Positions 1 to 5,276 of a stretch of DNA of 5,276 nucleotides are shown in pieces. Positions within the stretch are counted from its first letter, which is position 1. Every line of letters begins with the position of its first letter. A program made the position numbers and the translations under genes. The notes under the pieces are model-generated. The model ran no database searches. It worked only from the letters and a program-made list of their open reading frames with translations, and had not been told where the DNA came from. Where the stretch lies: the NCBI GenBank assembly GCA_945860425.1, contig CAMAQU010000132.1, positions 1-5,276 of the forward strand. The letters run 5' to 3'. This DNA is from Sphingomonas paucimobilis (GTDB lineage Bacteria > Pseudomonadota > Alphaproteobacteria > Sphingomonadales > Sphingomonadaceae).

Positions 1-3
1 AAT

Positions 4-80
4 TGGTGCACCCGACTGGATTCGAACCAGTGGCCCCCAGATTAGGAATCTGATGCTCTATCCTGCTGAGCTACGGGTGC
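4..80 (-). tRNA. tRNA-Arg, anticodon CCT, with encoded CCA end
   Basis: Read on the minus strand, the sequence folds as a full cloverleaf of 77 nt. The acceptor arm GCACCCG (bases 80-74) pairs with CGGGTGC (14-8). The D arm is GCTC/GAGC. The anticodon stem TCAGA/TCTGG closes a seven-base loop TTCCTAA, giving anticodon CCT, so it reads AGG arginine codons. The T arm is ACTGG/CCAGT around TTCGAAT. The discriminator base is A, and CCA is encoded (forward TGG at 4-6). The gene lies 35 bp downstream of the DUF1178 gene on the same strand, so it may be cut from a longer transcript, use its own promoter (see 91-119), or both. tRNA-Arg genes are known integration sites, but only three bases beyond its 3' end are visible, so a neighbouring island can be neither seen nor excluded. 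Confidence 0.97.
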
Positions 81-90
81 ATCCGGACGC

Positions 91-119
91 TGACTAGGCG
101 TGCCCGGCCATGGGGTCAA
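91..119 (-). promoter_or_regulatory. Candidate promoter of the tRNA-Arg gene
   Basis: On the minus strand TTGACC (119-114) is followed, after exactly 17 bases, by TAGTCA (96-91). TTGACC matches five of six bases of the TTGACA -35 consensus. TAGTCA is a poor -10 match, only TA at its start. Transcription would begin near base 84-85, a few bases before the mature tRNA 5' end at 80, through a GC-rich discriminator (GCGTCC), as is usual for stable RNA promoters. The TGA stop codon of DUF1178 (118-116) lies inside the -35 hexamer. Spacing and position support the call; the weak -10 keeps it tentative. Confidence 0.4.
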
Positions 120-574
120 TTCTGCTTGTCAGGCGGGATGACGGGCAATGGTAATGGCAGGACAGCAATGCCGTCTTCTATCAGAGATTGCGCCTCATCG
201 GGCGTTGTCTGACCATGAATGAGTGTCTGATCAATCTCGCCAGCATCCATCGCACGGGCCTTGGTCGCAAAGTCTGAGCCGACCCATTCAGATTTCCCCA
301 AGAGCGCGGCCTGCGCCTTTGCCAGTTGCTCTATAAACGCTTTTACTTCCTGTGGCGCGGGTTCGGCCTTGCCAACGGCGAGAGCGGGTGTGTCCAGCCG
401 CTGATTGCCTTTGGCAGGAATATTTGGCGCCATAACCGCTTTGTCCACCTCCGCAGATCCGCAGATCGGACAGGCAAGCAACCCCGCCGATTTCTGGTCA
501 GAAAAGGCAGCAGAACTGCCAAACCACGCTTCAAAGACATGGCCCTTTAAACATTTGAGATCAAAGACAATCAT
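116..574 (-). CDS. DUF1178 family protein, zinc-ribbon-like
   Basis: A 152-residue protein matching the DUF1178 family in length and layout. The N-terminus MIVFDLKCLKGHVFEAWF carries Cys8 and His12, followed by CPIC (Cys35, Cys38) and the typical KAVMAP stretch. These four residues look like a small zinc-binding site, although metal binding is inferred. A linker rich in Ala and Pro (about 55-75) leads to a C-terminal part with EWVGSDFATKAR, a Gly-Glu segment, TTPDEAQSLIEDGIAVLPLP, all usual in the family. The molecular function is not established as far as I know. The start codon overlaps the nitrilase stop as ATGA with no clear ribosome binding site, which suggests translational coupling. 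The stop lies 35 bp before the tRNA-Arg gene. Confidence 0.9.
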   Translation of the reverse strand: MIVFDLKCLKGHVFEAWFGSSAAFSDQKSAGLLACPICGSAEVDKAVMAPNIPAKGNQRLDTPALAVGKAEPAPQEVKAFIEQLAKAQAALLGKSEWVGSDFATKARAMDAGEIDQTLIHGQTTPDEAQSLIEDGIAVLPLPLPVIPPDKQN

Positions 575-1392
575 GACGCGATCTCAACGGGCGGAATTGG
601 ACGCCTGTGCGCGATAACGGCAATGCGGCCCCGCACCTCTTGAACGCGAGAGAGCGAGATGTCGGCAAACCCCAAGCCGGGGTGTTTTCCCATATCGAGG
701 ACAATTTCTCCCCAAGGATCAACGACCATTGAATGACCAAAGGTTTGGCGGCCATCTTCATGCTGCCCGGTCTGTGCAGCGGCAACTACCCAGCAGGCAT
801 TTTCGATAGCTCTCGCCCGCAAAAGAACATGCCAATGCGCCTCCCCCGTCGGCACCGTAAAGGCCGCCGGAATGGAGAGTATCTCTGCCCCGGCATTGGA
901 CAAGGCTTGATAGAGTGCCCCGAAGCGAATGTCGTAACAGATGGACAACCCGAGCGCACCAAGAGGCGTCGTGGCAATAACCGACCTTTGACCTGCGCTA
1001 TAGGCCGAGGATTCGCGCCAGCTTTCACCCGTCGGCAGATCGACATCGAACAAATGCTGCTTGTCATACCGGGCTTTGATCGCGCCCTGATCATCAATCA
1101 CAAACCCGCGATTGACGAGCCTCTCTGCACCTTGCAGCGTCAAAGATCCGAGATGCAACCAGATGCCAAACTTTCGTGCGGCCGCGCGGACTGCGCCAAG
1201 CACGGGGTCTTCCTCCTCCGTGCAAATATGTGCACGCGCCCTGTGTCGGTTTGAGTCCAATAGGCCGGACATTTCCGGCGTAAAAATCATCGCGGCGCCT
1301 GCTGCTGCTGCCGCTTCGATCGCCTGAACAAGCGCATCTACGTTCTGCGCCGGATCAATCCCGGCGGTCATTTGAAAAAGCGCAATCTTCAT
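571..1392 (-). CDS. Carbon-nitrogen hydrolase, Nit1-type amidase (probable deaminated glutathione amidase)
   Basis: A 273-residue nitrilase-superfamily enzyme of normal full length. The catalytic triad is visible: Glu40 in FTPEM, Lys111 in YDKQHLFDVDLP, and the nucleophile Cys152 in SICYDIRFG. The segments IPAAFTVPTGEAHWHVLLRARAIEN (about 174-198) and GHSMVVDPWGEI (219-230) and a C-terminal HRRP are typical of the Nit1 branch. Known members (mammalian Nit1, E. coli NitA/YbeM) hydrolyse deaminated glutathione, a side product of transaminases, to alpha-ketoglutarate and Cys-Gly. That substrate is inferred here from the family; omega-amidase (Nit2) is the main alternative. No signal peptide, so cytosolic. 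The start is three bases after the grxC stop, and the stop overlaps the DUF1178 start, so it sits inside an operon. A glutathione-dependent neighbour (GrxC) supports the proposed substrate. Confidence 0.92.
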   Translation of the reverse strand: MKIALFQMTAGIDPAQNVDALVQAIEAAAAAGAAMIFTPEMSGLLDSNRHRARAHICTEEEDPVLGAVRAAARKFGIWLHLGSLTLQGAERLVNRGFVIDDQGAIKARYDKQHLFDVDLPTGESWRESSAYSAGQRSVIATTPLGALGLSICYDIRFGALYQALSNAGAEILSIPAAFTVPTGEAHWHVLLRARAIENACWVVAAAQTGQHEDGRQTFGHSMVVDPWGEIVLDMGKHPGLGFADISLSRVQEVRGRIAVIAHRRPIPPVEIAS

Positions 1393-1395
1393 GGA

Positions 1396-1653
1396 TTAGG
1401 CGGCAAGCAAAGGGTCCAGCCCGCCTTTAGACTCCAGAGCCGCAAGATCATCAGAGCCACCAATATGCTGACCATTGATGAAAACCTGCGGCACGGTCAT
1501 CCGACCGCTCGAACGCTCAATCATTTCGCTGCGTTTGGCGGAATCCATCGTGATGTCATATTCTTCCATTTCGACGCCTTTGCCGCGCAGCAACGCCAAT
1601 GCCCGTGAGCAATAGGGGCAAAATACTTTGGTATAGATTTCGACTCTGGCCAT
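1396..1653 (-). CDS. grxC: Glutaredoxin 3, dithiol type
   Basis: An 85-residue cytosolic glutaredoxin, the usual length for GrxC. The redox-active site is CPYC (Cys12-Cys15) following VEIYTKVF. The cis-proline lies in TVPQVFI (Pro55), and the glutathione-binding GGSDDL follows at 65-70. It would reduce protein disulfides and glutathione mixed disulfides using GSH. I chose the ATG at 1653 because MARVEIYTKVFCPYC matches family N-termini. An in-frame ATG 15 codons further upstream (1698) would add a Pro-rich tail without family support. A weak AGGA (1669-1666) lies 12 bases before the chosen start. Upstream is comF (54 bp gap) and downstream the nitrilase (3 bp gap), all on the same strand, consistent with one operon. 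Confidence 0.95.
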   Translation of the reverse strand: MARVEIYTKVFCPYCSRALALLRGKGVEMEEYDITMDSAKRSEMIERSSGRMTVPQVFINGQHIGGSDDLAALESKGGLDPLLAA

Positions 1654-1707
1654 GTTCACCGTCTTTCCTGCTGACCGAGGTGGGTCCAGCAACGGCAAAT
1701 GTCAACG

Positions 1708-2430
1708 TCAGGCATCATCGCGCAAAACTCTGGCCCAGCACAGCACCCGCACGGACGCCGCGCCAGCCTTTTTCAGCACACGGGCACAGCCATTGGCCGT
1801 TGCGCCGGTCGTATAGACATCATCAACAAGAAGAACATGACGACCCGAAAGCTGCTGTTGAGCACCAGCGGCCAAAGCGAATGCGCCCGCAACTTCTTTT
1901 CGTCGCGCGTTCGGCGTCAAATGTCCCAAGGGTGCGGTCCTTTTCTTGCGCCTAAGCATATCGGCCGCAACGCCCTGACCACTCTGCGTCCCAACGGCGC
2001 GTGCTATGAGCAAGGCTTGATTAAAGCCCCGCGACCAAAGTTGCCAACGATGCAAGGGAACTGGCACCAGCAGCGCTTCTGGAAAGGCTGCGGCTCGGGA
2101 CGCCATGAGTTGCGCCATGACGCGCGCAAAACCCAATTTGCGTCCATATTTCAACCGCAGGGCAAGGTCGCGCGACACATCTCCATAGGCTACAGCTGCA
2201 AGCACCCCATCATGCTCTGGCGGAGCCGCGAGACAAGGAGCGCAGATCAAGCCGGGCAGATCCATTGGCGTGGTGCAGAGAGTGCACCCTGTATCGGGCA
2301 AATGGTGCAGTTGCTGCCAGCATGATGCACAGAAAAAGCCCTGACGTTCGAGGATATCTCCACACCCAGCGCAGCGACGCGGCAGGGCAAAATCCAGCGG
2401 CGCAGACGCCCATCGATCAAACCAGCCCAT
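1708..2430 (-). CDS. comF: ComF family phosphoribosyltransferase-like protein
   Basis: A 240-residue protein with the two ComF parts. The N-terminal zinc-binding region holds four Cys pairs: C20/C23, C34/C37, C49/C52 and C63/C66. The C-terminal type I phosphoribosyltransferase fold has the PRPP loop VDDVYTTGAT at about 202-211. Between them VPVPLHRWQLWSRGFNQALLIAR (122-144) is a strongly conserved ComF block. ComF/GntX proteins take part in DNA uptake during natural transformation and, in some bacteria, in use of DNA as a nutrient; the reaction catalysed is unclear. Three ATGs are possible. The one at 2430 (MGWFDRW) gives the normal short lead before the first Cys pair, matches the symmetry of the divergent gene start and leaves 41 bp to it. 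The ATG at 2451 is the alternative. An ATG at 2595 would run far into the divergent methyltransferase gene and is unlikely. It is the first gene of the cluster containing grxC. Confidence 0.92.
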   Translation of the reverse strand: MGWFDRWASAPLDFALPRRCAGCGDILERQGFFCASCWQQLHHLPDTGCTLCTTPMDLPGLICAPCLAAPPEHDGVLAAVAYGDVSRDLALRLKYGRKLGFARVMAQLMASRAAAFPEALLVPVPLHRWQLWSRGFNQALLIARAVGTQSGQGVAADMLRRKKRTAPLGHLTPNARRKEVAGAFALAAGAQQQLSGRHVLLVDDVYTTGATANGCARVLKKAGAASVRVLCWARVLRDDA

Positions 2431-2475
2431 TGCCACTTGTCGCGCGCGCATCGCATCGGCACAAGCGGCCAATGG
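2427..2475. promoter_or_regulatory. Imperfect inverted repeat spanning the divergent comF/methyltransferase starts
   Basis: The left arm CCATTGCCACTTGT (2427-2440) and the right arm ACAAGCGGCCAATGG (2461-2475) are near-perfect reverse complements, with one mismatch and one extra base, around a 20-base GC-rich centre. The comF ATG (2430-2428, minus) lies in the left arm and the methyltransferase ATG (2472-2474) in the right arm. Each start is therefore preceded by nearly the same leader, ACAAG(T/C)GGC. It could be two equivalent weak translation starts, an operator controlling both genes, or both. Promoter elements are not clearly visible in the 41 bp between the starts, so they may lie within the opposite coding sequences. 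Confidence 0.5.
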
Positions 2476-3272
2476 TCGATCCAATATTCTCCAATAAGCG
2501 CAGGCGCTTGAACCGTGCACGGGTGATGCGCGCACCCGCCGACTCGCGCTGGCTGCTTGACCGAATGGCCGAGGACCTTGCCGATCGCTTGTCATTCATG
2601 ACGCTGAACGTCACCAATGCGTTGCTGATCGGCCATGGCGCGCGCCAATTGGCGGGCACCCTTGGGGCGGAGGCCACCCTCCTCAAATGCGATCTTGCGC
2701 CTGCGCCAAATGTGCACCTTGTTGCCGATGAAGACAGGCTGCCCATTGCCGATGCAAGCGTGGATCTGGTCGTCGCCTGCGGCATGCTGGACAGCGTGGA
2801 CGATCTGCCGGGTGCCCTCATCCTGATGCGGCGCGCTTTGCGGCCTGGCGGCTTGTTTTTGGGCGCCATGCTGGGGGCTGGCACCCTTTCAGGCCTGAAG
2901 ACTGTTATCCAGACGGTTGAAGCAGTTAGCGGGTCTCAATCTGCGGTGCGATTTCACCCCCAAATTGATGTCCGATCTGCCGGCGACCTTTTGTTTCGAG
3001 CGGGCTTTTCAACGCCTGTCGCGGATCAGGATGTGATCAGCGTCGCTTATGGCTCCTTTCGGGCGCTGCGTAACGATATCCTTGGCGCAGGGGCTGGAAA
3101 TGCTCTCAATTCACGCCAACCAATGTCGCGCGAACTTTACAGCAAAGCACGTGCCGAGGTTGACACAGGACATACAGAAGTTTTTGCACCAATTTTCTTG
3201 ACCGGATGGGCACCCGATACCGGGGAGGTAAAGCCCGCAGGCCCCGTCAAAGGACTTGGCGGAGCCTTTTAA
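2472..3272 (+). CDS. SAM-dependent methyltransferase, BioC/NDUFAF5-like
   Basis: A 266-residue class I methyltransferase-like protein. The N-terminus MVDPIFSNKRRRLNRARVM matches the 'IFDR...RRRRDRAA' start of the BioC/NDUFAF5 group. Then come DRMAEDLADRLSFM, a SAM motif I at ALLIGHGARQL (about 50-60), LPIADASVDLVVACGML (90-106) and LRPGGLFLGAM (123-133). The later HPQIDVRSAGDLLFRAGF and a C-terminal EVFAPIFLTGWAP also fit NDUFAF5-like proteins. Eukaryotic NDUFAF5 is needed for respiratory complex I assembly, where it hydroxylates an arginine of a core subunit. BioC methylates malonyl-ACP for biotin synthesis. No bio genes are nearby, so the NDUFAF5-like reading is preferred, without proof. 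Motif I is unusual: Leu52 replaces the common acidic residue and Arg58 the third glycine. The ATG at 2472 was chosen because translation upstream from 2265 only runs antisense through comF. Its stop overlaps the convergent mutT gene. Confidence 0.88.
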   Translation: MVDPIFSNKRRRLNRARVMRAPADSRWLLDRMAEDLADRLSFMTLNVTNALLIGHGARQLAGTLGAEATLLKCDLAPAPNVHLVADEDRLPIADASVDLVVACGMLDSVDDLPGALILMRRALRPGGLFLGAMLGAGTLSGLKTVIQTVEAVSGSQSAVRFHPQIDVRSAGDLLFRAGFSTPVADQDVISVAYGSFRALRNDILGAGAGNALNSRQPMSRELYSKARAEVDTGHTEVFAPIFLTGWAPDTGEVKPAGPVKGLGGAF

Positions 3273-3651
3273 CCAGCGGCACGTCCGCCGGTGGCATATC
3301 AAATTCGGTCAACTGGTCGACAGAACACCAGCAAAGCTCGTCTGCAATCAACGCCTGCGGCTCCCCCGACCATTGGCGGATCAAATAGAGCATCAGGATA
3401 AGGTCGTCGCTTTCGCCAGCAACGCTCGTGAATGCAAAGGGCTCAAGGTCTGTCTCTAGAACGTTGATGCCCAATTCCTCTACCAATTCCCGCACCAGCC
3501 CAGCCGCAAGTCCTTCGTCTGCCTCAATCTTGCCGCCGGGAAATTCCCACAGACCTGCCATCGGCTTTCCCTCTGGCCGCTTTTGGATAAGGATTTTCTG
3601 GTCTGGGCGCACCAAGGCTGCCGCTACAATCAGCCTGCGTTGGCGTGTCAT
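3247..3651 (-). CDS. mutT: MutT-like Nudix hydrolase, (deoxy)nucleoside triphosphate pyrophosphohydrolase
   Basis: A 134-residue Nudix protein, the length typical of MutT. The full Nudix box GX5EX7REUXEEXGU is present at about residues 40-62, ending RELVEELGI, with the Glu residues that bind Mg2+. The flanking GLWEFPGGK motif and preceding QKRPEGKPMAG are typical of MutT/8-oxo-dGTP diphosphatases, which hydrolyse oxidised dGTP to the monophosphate so that it is not misincorporated opposite A. The C-terminal ELCWCSVDQLTEFDMPPADVPLV matches the 'W...L....PAD..LV' tail of this group. The ATG at 3651 was chosen since MTRQRRLIVAAALV gives the usual beta-strand start; a GTG at 3669 is possible. The ribosome binding site is weak. 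It lies 56 bp downstream of the M48 protease on the same strand, so it may be cotranscribed. Its last codons overlap the convergent methyltransferase gene by 26 bp. Nucleotide substrate specificity is inferred. Confidence 0.92.
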   Translation of the reverse strand: MTRQRRLIVAAALVRPDQKILIQKRPEGKPMAGLWEFPGGKIEADEGLAAGLVRELVEELGINVLETDLEPFAFTSVAGESDDLILMLYLIRQWSGEPQALIADELCWCSVDQLTEFDMPPADVPLVKRLRQVL

Positions 3652-3685
3652 CTGTTCAATATTTGTCACCAATCCGCGATAGGCA

Positions 3686-3705
3686 CTTGCCGAGCACCGA
3701 GCAAG
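3686..3705. repeat. Short inverted repeat with tandem core between the M48 protease and mutT genes
   Basis: In the 56 bp gap, CTTGC (3686-3690) and GCAAG (3701-3705) form five-base arms around a core made of a tandem CGAGCAC/CGAGCAA-like repeat. On the minus strand transcript it would form a small hairpin just after the protease stop codon. No T-run follows, so an intrinsic terminator is unlikely. It might slow or protect the message between the two genes, or be chance. Confidence 0.25.
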
Positions 3706-3707
3706 CG

Positions 3708-5198
3708 TCACCCTGTTTTGGCGCGGGCCAGTGTGACGACCTTCACCTTCTGCCCAACACGCAGAGGTTCATTTTCAGCCAGACCATTCAACACTCGAAA
3801 TCTTTCTTGCTGGTAATCTGCATAGGCCATCCGGGCGGATAAGCTCTGGATCGTATCTTTGGCCCCAACAGTCATGATATCGATCTGACGAGGACGAATA
3901 GCAGCCGCTTCCGTATCTGAAAGCTTTCGAACACTATCAAACAACGGACTAAAAACTGAAGACCCCACGGGCGTCATGGACAAAATATGATACGCCGTTT
4001 TCGGTCCAAATTCATAGGCATAGACGGTCACATCGACCCAGCCGGAATTTGTCGTCGCGCGCGCCACAGCATAGGCAACTGGAAGACCGTTCACATTTGT
4101 GCGGCGGACCGTGCTGCTGCTCAACGTGCTTTGGCTGCCGCCAACATCCCGAAGAACACGGCGCACATAGGCGTCTAGGTCGCCTTCAAATTTTCCCCCG
4201 GAAAACTGGGCCTTACCGCCCGTCCCGGTGATCGTCACGGCATCAGGTGCGTTGTTCAGCACAAATCCGGCAGGTGCGGCGAAAGAGAGCCTCAAATCAG
4301 GGTGACGAAACAGGCTGCCTTCAACCAGCCCTTGGTTGGGATCATCATCATATAACATGCCATCCAGCATGGCGACAAACGCATCCCGATTAACAGTCCG
4401 TGCGTTGGGCGCCATGGTTGCGGCTTTCTGACGCGCGCGGACGACACGGCTTCCGGGATCCGGGTGGGTTCTTGCCCATTCAGGCAGCGGCTTGTCGCTT
4501 TTGCCCGCGCGGCGCGTATCAAGAGATGTTTGCGCCGCCAGCGAGGCGAGCATGGTTGAGGCGGCTATGGGGTCATAGCCTGCTCGTGTCAGATAGATCA
4601 CACCAAGATCATCTGCCTCATATTCCTGCGCCCGCGAATAGCTGAGGACATAACGTTGCGCGATGGCACTGCCCAATTCCTGCCCGAGACGCGCTCCACT
4701 TTCTCCCAGCAAAACGCCGCCCAAAACGGTCGCCAACACAGCGCCAAGGCCCGCGCGTGTGGCCCGACTGTTGCGCTTAGCGGAATGGCGGGCCGCCACA
4801 TGGCCGACTTCATGGCCCAGAACCGACGCCAGCTCCGCCTCATTATTCATAAGGGCCATCAGCTGACGCGTGATGTAAACATAGCCGCCGGGAATGGCGA
4901 ACGCATTGTTCACCGGCGAATTCAGCAAGGAAATGGTAAATTCTTGCGGGGAGTTCGCCAGACCCGATTGCGCGGCGACCGATTGACCAATGCGCGTCAC
5001 ATAGGCCGCCTGATTCCCTTCATAAAGCCCGCCAAATTCGGCTAGCAGTTGCGGATGCGCCTTTGCGCCATCGGCCTTGTCCCGCGCCGAGATGGATTGC
5101 GGGACCTGCGCCTGCGCTTGGTTGTCCAAGAATGGCGCAGGTCCAGAAGATGTTGCCGCCAGCGCAAGTCCGGCAATGCCAAAGAGCCATAATCTCAT
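3708..5198 (-). CDS. Secreted M48 family zinc metalloprotease with LysM-like C-terminus
   Basis: A 496-residue exported protein. An N-terminal signal sequence is visible (hydrophobic LFGIAGLALAA, possible cleavage after AQA at about residue 30). The peptidase part follows the BepA/YfgC and LoiP pattern: NAFAIPGGYVYITRQLM (98-114), zinc motif HEVGH (His129, Glu130, His133), SRAQEYEADDLG with the third ligand probably Glu192 plus Asp196, and the conserved THPDPGSR (His245). Instead of the TPR region of BepA, residues about 300-430 form a separate domain I cannot name. The end, about 441-490 (DTIQSLSAR ... LNGL ... LRVGQKVKVV), resembles a LysM module that would bind peptidoglycan. The probable role is protease/chaperone quality control of outer-membrane or periplasmic proteins; substrates are unknown. 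The start ATG at 5198 has GGAG ten bases upstream and directly precedes the signal peptide. mutT follows on the same strand. Confidence 0.93.
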   Translation of the reverse strand: MRLWLFGIAGLALAATSSGPAPFLDNQAQAQVPQSISARDKADGAKAHPQLLAEFGGLYEGNQAAYVTRIGQSVAAQSGLANSPQEFTISLLNSPVNNAFAIPGGYVYITRQLMALMNNEAELASVLGHEVGHVAARHSAKRNSRATRAGLGAVLATVLGGVLLGESGARLGQELGSAIAQRYVLSYSRAQEYEADDLGVIYLTRAGYDPIAASTMLASLAAQTSLDTRRAGKSDKPLPEWARTHPDPGSRVVRARQKAATMAPNARTVNRDAFVAMLDGMLYDDDPNQGLVEGSLFRHPDLRLSFAAPAGFVLNNAPDAVTITGTGGKAQFSGGKFEGDLDAYVRRVLRDVGGSQSTLSSSTVRRTNVNGLPVAYAVARATTNSGWVDVTVYAYEFGPKTAYHILSMTPVGSSVFSPLFDSVRKLSDTEAAAIRPRQIDIMTVGAKDTIQSLSARMAYADYQQERFRVLNGLAENEPLRVGQKVKVVTLARAKTG

Positions 5199-5276
5199 CT
5201 GCTACAAACTCCATCGGCGCGCAAAGTCCGCCGAGCCAGAGCTTGCCCTAGAGAACGCCCATCGCAAGAAATTTCT
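5199..5276 (-). promoter_or_regulatory. 5' leader of the M48 protease gene with ribosome binding site
   Basis: This is the visible upstream region of the protease gene. GGAG at 5212-5209 lies ten bases before the ATG and is the clearest Shine-Dalgarno site in the window. I see no -35/-10 pair with proper spacing, so the promoter is either not of the standard type or lies beyond the edge. At the edge there is a perfect ten-base palindrome AGAAATTTCT (5267-5276), cut by the window end. It could be part of a longer symmetric site or of an upstream gene's end. Confidence 0.5.

Noticed and set aside
1..115. Integration site or genomic island junction at tRNA-Arg
   Set aside because: No integrase or repeat of the tRNA 3' end is seen in the window, and the side where an island would begin is outside it.
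81..115. Terminator between DUF1178 and the tRNA gene
   Set aside because: No stable stem followed by a T-run is visible on the minus strand.
733..1254. Plus-strand open frame of 173 codons opposite the nitrilase gene
   Set aside because: It lies wholly antisense to a well-recognised enzyme with an intact catalytic triad, and its translation resembles nothing I know.
1699..2325. Long open frame on the plus strand opposite comF (208 codons)
   Set aside because: It is antisense to a clearly conserved ComF protein; its translation shows no domain and has the composition expected of a shadow frame.
2265..2471. N-terminal extension of the methyltransferase by 69 codons
   Set aside because: This part runs antisense through the Cys-rich region of comF and does not resemble family N-termini, whereas MVDPIFSNKRRR at 2472 does.
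2431..2595. Longer ComF starting at 2595
   Set aside because: It would overlap the first 40 or so codons of the divergent methyltransferase, and the added residues are low-complexity without homology signal.
5242..5268. CTTGC/GCAAG inverted repeat upstream of the protease gene, like the one after it
   Set aside because: Arms are only five bases with a 17-base loop; similarity to the 3686-3705 repeat is limited to the arms and could be chance.

Overview
The window reads as an ordinary chromosomal stretch of an alphaproteobacterium. The order comF - grxC - nitrilase-type amidase - DUF1178, with a BioC/NDUFAF5-type methyltransferase divergent from comF, is a neighbourhood I associate with Alphaproteobacteria. 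The compact proteins, weak Shine-Dalgarno sites and moderately GC-rich coding sequence also fit. Sphingomonadales is my best guess for the order, but that is inference from general resemblance, not from any search. I see no mobile element, CRISPR array, phage gene or integrase, and nearly all of the window is coding.

Layout from left to right. At the left edge is a tRNA-Arg (anticodon CCT) with an encoded CCA, on the minus strand. Just upstream of it, also on the minus strand, is a cluster that reads (in transcription order) comF, grxC, a Nit1-type carbon-nitrogen hydrolase and a DUF1178 zinc-ribbon-like protein. The last two share an ATGA stop/start overlap, and 35 bp separate DUF1178 from the tRNA. 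A possible tRNA promoter overlaps the DUF1178 stop codon. In the middle, a SAM-dependent methyltransferase on the plus strand diverges from comF. Their start codons are about 40 bp apart and sit inside the two arms of an imperfect inverted repeat. The methyltransferase ends convergently with, and overlaps by 26 bp, a minus-strand MutT-type Nudix hydrolase. Upstream of mutT on the minus strand is a secreted M48 metalloprotease with a LysM-like C-terminus, whose 5' leader reaches the right edge.

How the genes fit together. Most products are housekeeping or quality-control proteins: MutT (oxidised nucleotide sanitation), Nit (probable repair of deaminated glutathione), GrxC (glutathione-dependent thiol redox), an M48 protease (probable envelope protein quality control) and a methyltransferase related to a respiratory complex I assembly factor. 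A shared theme of oxidative and metabolite damage control is possible, but it is inference. I found no convincing new system. The more notable points are the symmetric comF/methyltransferase start region, the Grx-Nit-DUF1178 coupling, the degenerate SAM motif of the methyltransferase and the tRNA promoter embedded in a stop codon.
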